Part shown: piece after piece, positions 45,502-57,099 of the stretch
Numbering within the stretch: the stretch's first letter is position 1
How the letters are laid out: each line of letters opens with the position of its first letter
From: Buddleja alternifolia
Lineage: Eukaryota > Streptophyta > Magnoliopsida > Lamiales > Scrophulariaceae
Direction of reading: 5' to 3'
Length of the DNA stretch: 64,000 nucleotides
NCBI GenBank assembly: GCA_019426215.1
Contig: CM033408.1
Coordinates: forward strand, 23,973,953 to 24,037,952
Program-made: the position numbers and the translations under genes
The notes under the pieces: generated by a model
What the model was told of the DNA's origin: nothing
What the model saw: only the letters and a program-made list of their open reading frames with translations
Database searches by the model: none

Positions 45502-45737
45502 AAGGTATTTGAGCTTATTTTATAATTGTATGATAGACTTATTTTTTTATCAATATTTATACTTAGTTACTAGAAAATTTATATTCTTGAAATTTGCCTA
45601 TTTTTGTGGAAAATTTAAGGGAAATAGGGGGTTGATTGAGGTTAATTTGTTTTAGCTGGGGGTTAGTTGTGTTTAATTGGGGATTAAATTTTGTTTATTT
45701 TGTGGTTTAGGATAATTACGTTCTAGAATAATGGATA

Positions 45738-45900
45738 TGAACCTAACTTCTGTATTTATTACTTCTATTTTAAAATTATTATTGCCAACTGAATCTGCCA
45801 AATTTATATGAATCTAACTTCTGTATTTATTACTTCTATTTGAAAATTATTATTGCCAAATGAATCTGCCAAATTTATATGAATCTAACTTCTGTATTTT
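45738..45900. repeat. Tandem repeat, ~68-bp unit, about 2.3 copies
   Basis: Counterpart of 13586-13816, in opposite orientation because the element is inverted. Motifs AACTTCTGTATTTATTACTT and TGAATCTGCCAAATTTATAT. Confidence 0.8.
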
Positions 45901-48894
45901 TTTTGTCTTTTGTAGGTCGATGGCTTCAAATCCTGATGGTAGTTTTCCCGAGGATGATGTATATGGATCAGATAACGTTCATGAGGCGGAGATACGGAGA
46001 GGTGTCACGGCTATGAAAAACGTTATCAATGCCAGAAGTAAAGGCATAAGGCTACCTGTCGGCTGGAATGACAGAGGTCAGCCAGTTAACCCAAACAAAT
46101 CAATAATTGTTGGTTATATAGGCGTGCAGGCTCGGCAGAATGTGTCGATTCCCATGAGTGATTGGCGAAAAGTCCCGTCACCAATAAAAAAAAACGTTTG
46201 GGATGAGATAAAGGTAATTTGGATATTATCATATTTGTAAGTGTTAATGTATTATCATATTCTCTAAATTATAATTTTATATATACTTTGTTGTTTGTTT
46301 TTTGTAGTTGGCATTTGATATCGACGAAAGTACGTACTAGCAGAAGTTGAGAGGCTAGCACGTAACTTCAGGAGCTACATAAGCAGAAAGTATGTGCGAG
46401 ATGATGATGGAAACATTAATGTCAACCCACCCCCACAATATGAGCTTTCCCAAGCCGATTGGACGTCATTTTTAGATGTTCGCTTAGGTGAACCTTGGCA
46501 GGTAGCTAGTCATTTTAATTTACGGTTTCATTTGTTGGTTATTGCGTTTATATTTAGCTAAAAATTTGATAATGTACTAAAAAGAAAATAAGTAGAGACA
46601 ATCAGGAAAGAGCAAAGGACCCTAAATATCCTTACCGGAAAGCGAGTCTTGGACATGCTCTTGTGGAGCAAATGGAGGTATGTAGTTCATTTAGCAGTGA
46701 ATCCTTACAATTTTTTTAATAAAAATTCTATGTTAATGCATATATATATATATATTTTTTAATGAAAATATAGATAAATAGAAGAAGGGATGCGGGATCC
46801 GATTGCACAGAGGTGACACGAGCACTCGTGTGGAGCATTGCGCGTTCCGATAAAACAAATCAAATTGATAACAACAATGTTAGAAGAGTGGTGAATGAAA
46901 TGGTGAGTTATTGGCAATTTTAGCTCTATAAAGTGTTGTATGTTTGTTTTGAAATACTATTGAAAGCACAAGGTTCACTATTTTTTTTTTATTTTTTAAA
47001 ATATATTATTACAGGAGAGCATTTCACAAGAGAGTGCTAGCCATAGTGGAAATGAGACAAGTCGAGATGACCTATTGGCTAAAGCTCTTAAAAAGAAAGA
47101 GCATCCGGGTCGCGTTAGGGGTGTTGGCTTTGGGGTCTCACAAAGAGATTATTTTAAGGATCGAAAGCCTGCTACAGAAATGGAGATGGAAAACTTGAGA
47201 AACATGGTGAAAAACCTCTCCGAAACTATGGTTGCCATGCAACAACGAATTGATGTTTTGGAAGCCCCTAACTCGCGTCAGCCACATGAAGATGACGTGA
47301 TTTCTTTGAAAGATAGCAGCCCAAAACCAGGTTATAAGATGCTTCCTGAGGTAAAAATTTTAACTTGTTTATTAATTGACTCTCTATTTCTGTAAATCAT
47401 TCAAAATTTTCTAATATAATGTTGTATATATATATATATATGTATATATATATGTGTGTGTAGGGTATCACTCCATGTCAATTAGCACTTTCATCACCAT
47501 CATATCGTGTGGTGACTAAAGGACAGCTATACAATCGACCGGTGACTGATAGAACACTTCACAACTGTCCATTAGCCACCAACAATGTGAAAGTGCGCAT
47601 TGACACTGCAGTTGAGGCGAATACACTCCTACCCGTCCCTCTCAATGATGAAATGTTCACCATTTCTAATGGTCTGGGTACCTTTGTTGCTTGGCCAGCG
47701 AGTCTTGTCATTGTCACTGATGCATCAGTATGTAATTAATAGCCAGTCATTAATAATTTATAACAATTTGTTTGAGGTTACTAAATATACTTTGGTGTGT
47801 AAGATTCATTTTTTATTTTCTTGCTTAAACAGTCTCTTGGACCATCCAAATCATCTGGAAACCGTAAGTTAGGGACGTCGAAGCGGTCAGCTGTCAAAGG
47901 AAAATCTCCAGTGGCTGAGCCTGCAGGTGAAGTAGACATATGTGCAGACCTTCAACTAGATGGACTCCCTAATGACCTTGTATTTCTGGGAAAGTACACG
48001 AAGATGATGAAGATTGGTGCCCAGATCAATATATACATGGACAAATCCATTATGAATTTGTCATTCCCAGAGTTCATTGGAAATGAGGAGATCTGTCACC
48101 TTCTGCGTAGAAAAGAGATAGGAGCCTCTATCATTACAGCATACATATAGTAAGGTTTTTAATTATTTTATTACATCTGAACAACGATTATTTTCGTTAC
48201 TCGAAATTCATTTTTTATGCTCAATTTAGGTGTTTGTGGTTTAACTATGTGATCCCCGAAGGGAAAATTGCAAGTTTCGGGTTCCTTAGCCCACATTCCA
48301 TATCTGCTCAAACAAGCCCACAAATTCAACAAGTGCAGTACATAGCAGGTGCTATGATACAGAGTGCACAACTGAATAAGTTATTTCTTGCACCTTACAA
48401 CACCGGGTGAGCTACTAAAGACTCGACTTTAATTTGTAAAACTAGCTACGCAAAACAAATTTTCAACTTATCTATTGAATGCTTTGTATGGGTCATTGGT
48501 TGTTGCTTGCAATTGATCCATTTCAAGAGATTGTTTACTATATGGATTCTGTGCATGGTGAGCCGCAATACCGAGATGATATGATGCTAAAAATCAATCA
48601 GTAAGTTTTTCATTCAATCAATGTATCCATTATATTTAATATTTTTTTAAATTGTATTTATTTCATATAATTGCTTGTTTTTAACATATTTCCTTGTTTT
48701 TTATATTTTTTTATAGAGCTGTGCACATATTTCGTGCAAACTGCAACAACCAATCCAGGAAATCCAAGAACTCGGTCTGTCAATGGTTTACCATAAAGGT
48801 TAGCATTTTCTAGTTTCATGAGATTATATATTCGTATAGAAGTTAGTGTTCTAATACAACGTAACTTTGATTGCTTTTGTAGTGCCCCGGCAGA

Positions 48895-49205
48895 TGATAG
48901 GAGTCGTTTTTACATAAGTTTTTAGGTCCTTTTAATGACAATTCAGGCCCATATATCGTTTATTTTGTGCCACTCGTGCGTTTAATGTGTGTGTAAAGTG
49001 ATTTCAGGTAGTAAGCGACGATGGACGAAGAAAAGGGCAAAAAGACGACTCATTTACCCAACTCTGCTCAAGGCTGCGCACTGAAGCGCCTAGGCTCCAT
49101 TTTTCTCGCGCCCAGGCGCGACCCAGCAAACAAAATCAAAGATTCGCACTGAGGCGCCTAAACCGCCATGCCTAGGCGCCACATATCACGCGCCTAAGCG
49201 CCGAT
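48895..49205 (+). repeat. Truncated 5' LTR fused to gag
   Basis: It matches the first ~310 bp of the LTR at 51943 with a few changes, then switches, at a GCGCC-type motif near 49195-49225, into sequence matching the gag linker of the minus-strand element (near 23800). The rest of the LTR, primer site and N-terminal gag are gone. Confidence 0.8.
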
Positions 49206-50249
49206 ATGCACGCCCAGGCGCCGCCTCCTGTTTCACCCGATTTTGATTCTTCCACTCCGACGCCTTCTCCTCCTATCGAGATTCGTCTCTCCTTCCCAAA
49301 TGCACACAAGAAGAAGAAGACGGAGATGGATCCAAGCTTTCTTCGGATTTTGGCAATCCTTCATGAGGTGAGGATTAACATTCCATTTATTGACGGCATT
49401 CTCCAAATGCCGAATTACGTGAAGTTCTTCAAAGACATACTATCTAACAAGCAGAAATGGGAGGAGAATGAGACAGTGTGCCTCACTGAAGAATGTTCCG
49501 CCGTCTTGCTCAATAAATTGCCAACTAAACTCAAAGATCCTGGGAGTCTCGCAATACCATGCACTATTGGCCATCTCAAGTTCGACAAAGTTCTTTGTGA
49601 TTCGGGAGCAAGTATCAACCTTCTTCCCTACTCTATTTTTAAGAAGCTAGGCCTTAGAGATCTTACGCCAACATCCATGTCCGTGCAATTGGCGGATCGC
49701 TCTATCAAGAAACCAAAGGGCATTATCGAGGATGTCATTGTACAAGTTGACAGGTTCTTCTATCCGGTCGACTTCGTGGTTCTAGAAATGGATAGTGACA
49801 TTGATGTCCCCTTGATTCTAGGAAGACCCTTCCTAGCCACTAGCAACGCCAAGCTCGACATGGGAAAGGGTAGGTTGACATTGAAGGTGGGTGATAAAAA
49901 GGTGATATTTGATGTTTGTCATGACATGCAACCGCCTATGGCTGATCTTACTTGTTTATATGTTGATGCTATTCACCTTTTGTTTGATGAGCAATGCACA
50001 CTTGATAAGACTAAGGGCACTCTTACGGTGGAGGATGAGGTACCCAATGAGCAACAAGGCAAGGTGAGAAAAGATGATTTTTGCATGAAGTACATTCCAC
50101 CACATCTATGTGTTCGTGAAATCGATAAGACAAATCCGACACAAAGGGCTTATCGCAAAACACCGCAATATGAATGGAGGCCAGTGGGACATAAGAAGAA
50201 AATGAGGAATGGCAAGGATATTGTTGTTCTAAATGGGCCACCTATTTGA
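49206..50249 (+). pseudogene. Athila gag C-terminus and protease without reverse transcriptase
   Basis: The 347-codon frame aligns to about residues 550-850 of the minus-strand polyprotein: KKKKTEMDPSFLRILAIL, IPFIDGILQMPNYVKFFK, then aspartic protease LCDSGASINLLPYSIFKKLG and LILGRPFLATS. After the protease it diverges into a ~110-residue tail ending WRPVGHKKKMRNGKDIVVLN and a stop, then 3' UTR. There is no sign of RT or integrase downstream. The ATG at 49206 is only the first in the surviving frame. Confidence 0.85.
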
Positions 50250-51942
50250 ACCTTAAAGCACAAAAGTCAAGCTAATGACTATAAACAAGCGCTTCTTGTG
50301 AGGCAACCCAAGTTTGTAAGTTTTTCTTTTTTTTTGTCATTTCATTTCCGTTTTTGTTGTGTTTTTTTTTTCTCTTCCGTTTTTTTTATTAGTAGATGCA
50401 TGTTTGTTTTAGTTGTCTTGTATTTTGTTGTTGGTTGTGTTTTGTTTCTTACTTCTATCCATTACTTAACGTTTTGTCTGGCTAGCATCGTTTAATGTGT
50501 AGTTGTTGCATTCATTGCTCACACTGCTGTTGTCACTCTTGGACACATTTGCATTCGAGGACTCGGGTCTGCTTTTCAGCACCCCTATGATGACGTGTAC
50601 TTTGCCCTTCTCTTTTTCGAGCATTGGGGACAATGTTCATGATAGGTGTGGGGGGTATGCTAGATCCATTATAGTCATATTTATTCATGTTTTACATATT
50701 TCGGTCCAAGTTTGGGGGGGGGGGGGGGGTTGTACCTCTACATGTGAAATGTGTGCAATTTTAATTTTTTTTTGGATAGAATTTCAACCCTTCACTTGAG
50801 GCATTGAGTATGGTTAATTTGAATACATGGTATGTTTTCTCTATCAATTTGGTTTTTAATGGCTATACACATCGTTCCTTGCTTGTGGGACCCTAACTAG
50901 ACTAGATTGACCTTAAGATGATTCACATATGCACATAAATCAAGGGTAGAGGAGTTGAGTGGACAACCATTTTGAAACACTTAAAGGCTTGATCCCGAAA
51001 ATATCAACTTAGAATTTTCACATGTGTTATGAGTTGAGAACGTTAACTTCGTATGCTTAATAATAATAACAAGAGGTTGAACATTGGTATGACTGCAAAA
51101 GTCAGGCTTAATAGATACTGGGGGCGAAGAGCACCATGCATAGAATACTGTACTATTATGCTAATTTGAGCTAAGCTCAAGCCAATGCAAGTGTTAAGTG
51201 AATAAGGACCTAGTTTGATTTTGTGGCCTTTGACACTCGAGCGATTAAGCCCTTAGGAGTGTCTCCACACCTGATACCCTAAAGCCGTCTGGTTTGGGAG
51301 TTATTGGCCTAAAACTCGTTACAAGGGTGTCATAGAAAGCCTAAGAGGATCGAACATTGCACATGGTCTAGCCTCTAATGTTTCGAGTTGAAAGTGCATA
51401 AGTTCAAGCCGAAAGTGGAATGAAGTGATGAATTTTTAAGTGGCTATGAAGTTGTATTCAATTCTCGTACCGTGTGAATAATCAAAAGTTGATAAATATG
51501 GGGTTAATGCTTGAAAAGTGGTAAGAATGCCACTCGACTATAATAGTTGAGATTTATTACACTACACCCTTAGGATGATCTTTTCGATGTTAAGGCGTAA
51601 CATGAGCAAGTGTGTGATGTGTATATATTTGTAATTTGAGCTTAAACAGAAGAATTCATACCAATGTGTGCTATTAATCATTGTAATTTACATTGAGTGA
51701 TCGGGGTTGAAAATCTTTCGATTTTGTGGGTATATCGTCTGCAAACCCTCACGAGACTATAACTCGTCCTTTGGGGTAACTCAAGGGTTCAAAGGCTTGT
51801 TGCATCCGCTAAATGCAACCGTTTACTCCACGAAAGTGAGTGAGGTAGTTTCTTTTTATTATTTTCCCTGTGGTTGATGATGAGTTCGTATCTTGTGCTT
51901 TTTTCTTGCTCGAGGACGAGCAAGTGATAAGTTTGGGGGGGT
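50250..51942 (+). other. Athila-relative 3' region and polypurine tract
   Basis: This is non-coding, with homology in 50280-51290 to the region downstream of pol in the minus-strand element. The third ORF is absent. A run of 16 G lies at about 50714-50729. The polypurine tract GTTTGGGGGGG lies at 51931-51941, directly before the LTR. Confidence 0.7.
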
Positions 51943-53334
51943 TGATAGGAGTCGTTTTTACATAAGTTTTTAGGTCCTTTTAATGACAATTCAGGCCCAT
52001 ATATCGTTTATTTCGTGCCACTCGTGCATTTAATGTGTGTGTAAAGTGCTTTCAGGTAGTAAGCGACGATGGACGAAGAAAAGGGCAAAAAGACGACTCA
52101 TTTACCCAACTCTGCTCAAGGCTGCGCACTGAAGCGCCTAGGCGCCATTTTTCTCGCTCCCAGGCGCGACCCAGCAAACAAAATCAAAGCTTCGCACTGA
52201 GGCGCCTAAGCGCCTCAACCGCCACGCCTAGGCGCCACATATCGCGCGCCTGGGCGCCCCATCTTCCGTGCCTGGGCCGCCCAAAACTTTTGCCCCAAGA
52301 AAGACGTGCCACATAGGCGGCGCCTAGGCGCCGATCAACGCGCGCCCAGGCGCCGCGATAACAGAATTTTGGAACTATAAATAGGATTTTTCAATTCATT
52401 TTGAGGGTTCTGAATCTTGGGAATTGGGAGCATTTTCTGGGGTTTTGGGCCATTATCACTAATCTTGAAGAGCAAGAAGAGGATAAGAGCCAAGGATTGA
52501 AGCTACATCAAAAGATCTATTGCCATTCAACCTTATAGGGAGTTTCTTTCATTGTTCATTGCATTTGATGTTTACATTTATCTATAAGAACATGTTGAAT
52601 TCTGCTATGTTGATAGTTATGGGCTAAATTCATATGGCTAGGGCCTTGTAAGAATTGATTTGTGAATTATTCGTATTATTGATAATTGTTGAATTAATTC
52701 CTTTGTTGCTATGTGTTATGAATTTGTGCTTATATTCCTTACATGTGATTGATCACCATATGTATTATAAATTACCTAGTTTAGCATCTTGAGAAAGAGT
52801 TAAGTTAGGGTTCAAGGAATTCATAACATCACCGATCAAATAGGAGTTGCCCTAGACATAGGTAAAGACTCCCGGGTGAAGTCATTCGATTTTAATCGAG
52901 TAAACTCTAGTTCCTCAATGCATGCTTAGAGGTTAGATTTTCGGGTAGACATACTTAGGAAACCGCCACTTAAGTGTAGGAGCATATCGCGAGACATCGG
53001 GTATTCGTTACCTTAGGATTTTTCACCATAGCAACTAGGTCTAATAATCCAACAAGAGTCTTTGTGCGGATAAGGATCAAATCAAGTCTTGCATGTGCCT
53101 TAGTCTAGTTCTCACACTTGAGTTTCAATCTGTTGCTTGTTCTTATTTCTTTTGTTCTTTGTTTGCTTACTTGTTTTACTCTTAATTTCCGTTAATTCGT
53201 CTTTACGTTTATTCGAAAATCATAATCTAAAAATCCAAGTCTCCGTGGTTCGACAACCCGGACTTATTTTGTCCATTTTTATTACTACACTACTAGTATA
53301 CTTGCTACCAAGCACGTTAGCTTCTAGCGTGTCA
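51943..53334 (+). repeat. 3' LTR of the nested Athila relative (1392 bp)
   Basis: It begins TGATAGGAGTCGTTTTTACA after the polypurine tract and ends CTTCTAGCGTGTCA. Some ten GGCGCC/GCGCC-type motifs cluster at 52130-52365. It is related to the 1740-bp LTR at 25566-27305 but clearly a different subfamily. Confidence 0.88.
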
Positions 53335-53936
53335 AGTTTGCCAACGAGGTGGATTGTGGCTATTTCGTTATGAGATTCATAAAGAGATTATTAGCCACGG
53401 ACAATCTATAATCCCAACAGCAGTATACATAATCCAAATATATACTTAATTCTATTCTTTTTGAAATTATTAAACCTTTGGTAGGTAATTGAAACGTCAT
53501 TTCAGTTTGCAATTAATCTCTATATATATATATATATCTTGCAGTACTTTCATGATTCTCAATCCTTCTATACTCAAGAGCAAATTGATGAAGTACGCTG
53601 CGAAGTTGCATGTTACATTTTATTAGCAGCTCCTTAGAAATTAGGTAATGTAGTTTTTGTACATTGTGACTTGTTGTAAATTGAAATTTGATTTATTGTA
53701 TTTCGGAAGGTCATTAGTAATTTAATTAGTTGATTGTACATTTTGTTGGAGATTATAACATTTTATTGTTGGAGGAAAGAGATGGTAATATTGAAGTTTG
53801 GGGTGGTGTTTGTTTATGTTGAATATGTTTTGTTGTTAGTTGAAATTTGTTGGTTGGTTTATTGCATATTACTGTACAGGAATATTATCATAATAGGGCA
53901 ACAAATAATAAAAAAAAAAAAGAAAAAAAAATTGTA

Positions 53937-54207
53937 CCATGACAGCGGTTCTTCCGGAACCGCTGTCACAGTGTGAACCTGTGACAGCGGTTTTGGCCAA
54001 AACCACTGTCATAGGTTGGAATTTTTATTTTTTTTTTGGTTTTTCGACAGCAATTTCTTGAAAACCGTTGTCATAGGGTCATCTATTACAGCGGTGAAAA
54101 ACCGCTGTAATAGGTCCACCCATATAACATCGGTACCTATGACAGCGGTTAAAACCGCTGTCATAGGCCCAAAAAAACCGCTGTCATAGGTCATTTCTGT
54201 AGTAGTG
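53937..54207. repeat. CACTA subterminal repeats, 3' side (element 2)
   Basis: Paired GACAGCGGTT and AACCGCTGTC boxes, nearly identical to the end of element 1 (9571-9740). They end CATTTCTGTAGTAGTG. Confidence 0.85.
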
Positions 54208-55090
54208 TTTTACACTTGTAAACTTATTTTTCTTGATTTTATGTTCCATTAAACCCATCAGACCAATATTATAGTTATCACAACGGGATAGGATTTCCCT
54301 TTGTCTCCCAGGGCAATTTAGCCCTCTTACGTTCCAAGCTCCAATGCTAGTCGTGGTCAGTAACACACACTGTTACTTGCCCAAGTTCTACCATAAGCTA
54401 CGGTGGAGATGCACTTGTCGATGGTTTATTAGCTCCATCTTGAGTTATCTACCTAATACACTTATTCCCATGCCTCATCACTGTAGTCCATTCTTGTACC
54501 TCATTCTGTGCTGCTGTAGGTATCTCAAAAGGTTCACCAAGCTCAGACTCCTGATCTTCGTTGACTTTGTGATCATTATTTGCTTGATTCTTAGGTACCC
54601 AGACCATTTTCTCCTTTTTCTTTCTACATACTGGCTCCTCATGCCCATACCCCTTACAGTATGAACAAAGGACTGGCTTCCATTCGTAACTCACCTTTTC
54701 AATTACTACCCCTCTCTCATTTTCAAAGAGTACCGAATCTGGCATTTTTGTTGTATCCACCTCCACCAATATTCTAGCAAACTGTATACGCTCTTTATTC
54801 ATCGTTAATTGATCCGCCATTATAGGGGTACCAACAAGACTAGTTATCTTACTTAGAGAACTTGAACCCCAATATTTCACATCCAGCCCTTCAAGTTTAA
54901 TCCACACAGAGATCCTATCAATAGTGCTCTTAGAATAATCAAAGTTCTTAGTCCCCGGTGCTACAATTAGTGGTTTATTATCAAAATGAAAGACACCTGA
55001 ATTCAAAACATTATCTCTACCTTCTTCAGTGGCAAAGCGAACCAAAGTAAATAGTGGTTTAAATAGTGCTTTTTCAATGGTATGAATCAA
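54208..55090 (-). pseudogene. LINE ORF1 and start of ORF2 (proximal piece)
   Basis: On the minus strand, 55090-54449 encodes a LINE ORF1 protein (DUF4283-type, with VWIKLEGLDVKYWGSSSL and a CX2CX4HX4C zinc knuckle CSYCKGYGHEEPVC). It lacks its N-terminus and probably binds the element RNA. From 54366 down, ORF2 begins (GAWNVRGLNCPGRQREI, the endonuclease start) and runs to the CACTA insertion at 54207. Continuation at 40932-39935. The LINE is 5'-truncated near 55090. Confidence 0.87.
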
Positions 55091-57090
55091 TAAATAATTG
55101 AATAAAATGTATCATTAATTATGTGAAAGTTGGTGTAATTTATATATATCTCATTATTTGTTCTCATTTTAGTACATTTTATGGGTCAAAGAAGCTATCC
55201 TCCTTGAAGTTATCTAATTATTAAGACCAACTTCTTTCGTAGCTTAGGAAACGTAGTACTTTTTTGTTCCAAAATTCAGAAGTTTCTTCCTTGTAAGAGG
55301 GGTGGCATAACATTGATTTTTTCACAAAATAAAGGAGAGTAAGTGATGGTTTGTTATGCAAAGTGGTTGGAATAATTGGTAAACGACTTGTGTTTACCAT
55401 AAAGGATAAAAGACTGAAACCTATTAAATATGCCACCTTGAAACCATTTATGTCTCCTGATCGAAGGAATCAGGTTTCCCAACCTAAGCTTTGTAACAAA
55501 AAGAAAAGAAAAAAGAAAAAGGTGAAGGTTCAAATAAGTGAAATAACTCACTGAGAAATCACTTCAATCAAAAGTAAACATGGAACAAAAATGAATATGA
55601 AAGCTCTTACAACGGAATTCAATATAAACAACTAGCAGTACATGGAACATTTGATGCGTGTACATATATAAAAATGGACATGTAGAAGAATTTATTGAAA
55701 TATCAAAAGTTAGCGAAAAATCTTTATATTTACTGAAAACGTTTAAATTTGTAATGAAAGATGAAGATAAATTAATATGTAAGTAGCTAATCTTACGTGT
55801 AACATGGAAAGACATGGGGATAAACATATCACTTATTCTCTCAGATTAGATTATGTTATTACTTCGATTTAGAAATCATAGATCTATGTTTATATCATTT
55901 TTGTCTCAAAATCAAACCTCCACGTAAATGAAAGAACTTTCTGCAAATTAAACCAATATAAAATTATTAGAAAGTGAATATTGTCCAAAAATTTGTATCA
56001 TTTTCTTCGTAAAATGAAAATAAAAATCTTACCAACTTTCAAGTACATAATAGAAATTTTCATCAGTGATGCGTGTCCGATTCACACCAATAATATATGA
56101 GAAATCGAGTACAATAAATATAAATAATGCGTAAAGCATAAGTGATAATATAGCATAAAAATGTAAGAGCTTTATTCATCATCAAATGTATGTATTTATA
56201 CAAGTTGAATAGCATGGGGCTAAAATCAATACTACTATTATTTTATTTTTCACCTCTTATCATGAAATGCCGATTTGTTCATTGTCAATTTTTTCATATG
56301 AAAAACTCATTCTTTCTTTAATTTCAGTGACAAACTTCACATGAAATACTTTGGCCAAAGTTTCAAAATAGTCGAACATTGCAAATCCATTAAAGGGGAT
56401 ATTTCTTATCTCTCGTGGAGATTATGGATTCTTTATAAATGTCTTTCATAATCACATTCCATGCAACTACCCAATGTATAAAGTATATTGGTCACCGAAC
56501 ACCTCACTTCTGAATACATCAAAGTAATATACACTAGATGTATTAGTCCACGACAGTCATATGATTTAGAGTAGTTGTTTCAAATTATTTATTTTTGATA
56601 GTAGTTAAAAATAAATAACTCAATTGGTCCAGTTCAGTATTTCAATCTCATTGATTTACACGAATATACTATATATGAAATCCTCATTTCAATTATTAAG
56701 ACAAATCATTGAATATATTATATTATAGTCTTAAGCAGATAAGATGTTCATTCTTATCACCGACTACAACCTATTTATAATAACATATGACACATATAAT
56801 CCAAGTCTTTTCATTGAATAACACTTCCATTTGAATTATCATATGTAATTTTGGACTATGTGTATCTCATAGTACGATTTCTATAGCACTCATAACTTAC
56901 AACAAAAGTAATAAGGATCAATTTCATAAATGAATATAAATATTTCATATAATAGAATTTTTAGTCCTAACAATTAATAATTACCTTGCCGGAAATTTGA
57001 GTGTGGTCTCGGTACTATAATTTTAGCACCAAAAAAATACCGTAACGGATTGGTTTTATATTAGTATACAGAGTTCGGTTGGCAGAATTC
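55091..57090. other. Intergenic DNA, perhaps an old LTR-element remnant
   Basis: No gene was seen. Phrases around 56280-56900 (GTCACCGAACACCTCAC, ACGACAGTCATATGATTTAG) resemble leader or LTR parts of plant retroelements, but no ends were found. Confidence 0.3.
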
Positions 57091-57099
57091 ATTAAAAAG

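Larger units (their letters stand above)
48895..53334 (+). mobile_element. Shortened Athila relative nested in CACTA element 2
   Basis: It starts TGATAGGAGTCG at 48895 in the Ulp1 exon and ends with a complete LTR at 53334. It consists of the first ~310 bp of an LTR fused to the C-terminal part of gag, protease, a ~1.7-kb 3' region, polypurine tract and LTR. Reverse transcriptase, RNase H and integrase are absent, so it depended on another element. GCAGA precedes the left end, but after the right end AGTTTG stands where the second target copy should be; AGTTT is how the internal region after an Athila LTR begins. The uninterrupted site is seen in element 1 at 10618. Confidence 0.88.
45920..53637 (+). 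pseudogene. CACTA TNP1-like / Ulp1-protease gene interrupted by Athila
   Basis: It starts MASNPDGSF (ATG 45920, just after a TGTAG acceptor). Exons by eye: 45920-46215, 46307-46501, ~46595-46678, ~46771-46901, 47014-47350, 47463-47730, 47832-48150, 48229-48407, ~48491-48600, 48718-48799, 48879-48894 resuming at 53341, and ~53543-53637. The first part is a Transposase_24-like En/Spm protein (WDEIK, PGRVRGVGFGVSQ, coiled coil). The last part is a C48 Ulp1-like protease with His at 48494, Asp at 48545 and Cys at 53355. Lesions: a frame break near 46335, loss of the acceptor AG near 48490 (TGTAT here, TGTAG in element 1), and the 4.4-kb Athila insertion between the Asp and Cys exons. Not functional. 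Confidence 0.75.
40933..54207 (+). mobile_element. CACTA (En/Spm) element 2, complete ends, 13.3 kb
   Basis: It starts CACTACCACAAAAAAG and ends GTAGTAGTG. It is flanked by TTT on both sides, the 3-bp target duplication of the superfamily. It contains subterminal AGCGGTT arrays at both ends, a CT-rich leader, a minisatellite, an intact TNP2 gene and a TNP1-Ulp1 gene. About 4.4 kb of its length is a nested Athila relative, so the element itself is ~8.8 kb. It sits inside a LINE. Confidence 0.95.

Noticed and set aside
53141..53373. 78-codon hydrophobic frame
   Set aside because: It overlaps the LTR end and the Ulp1 exon in another frame.
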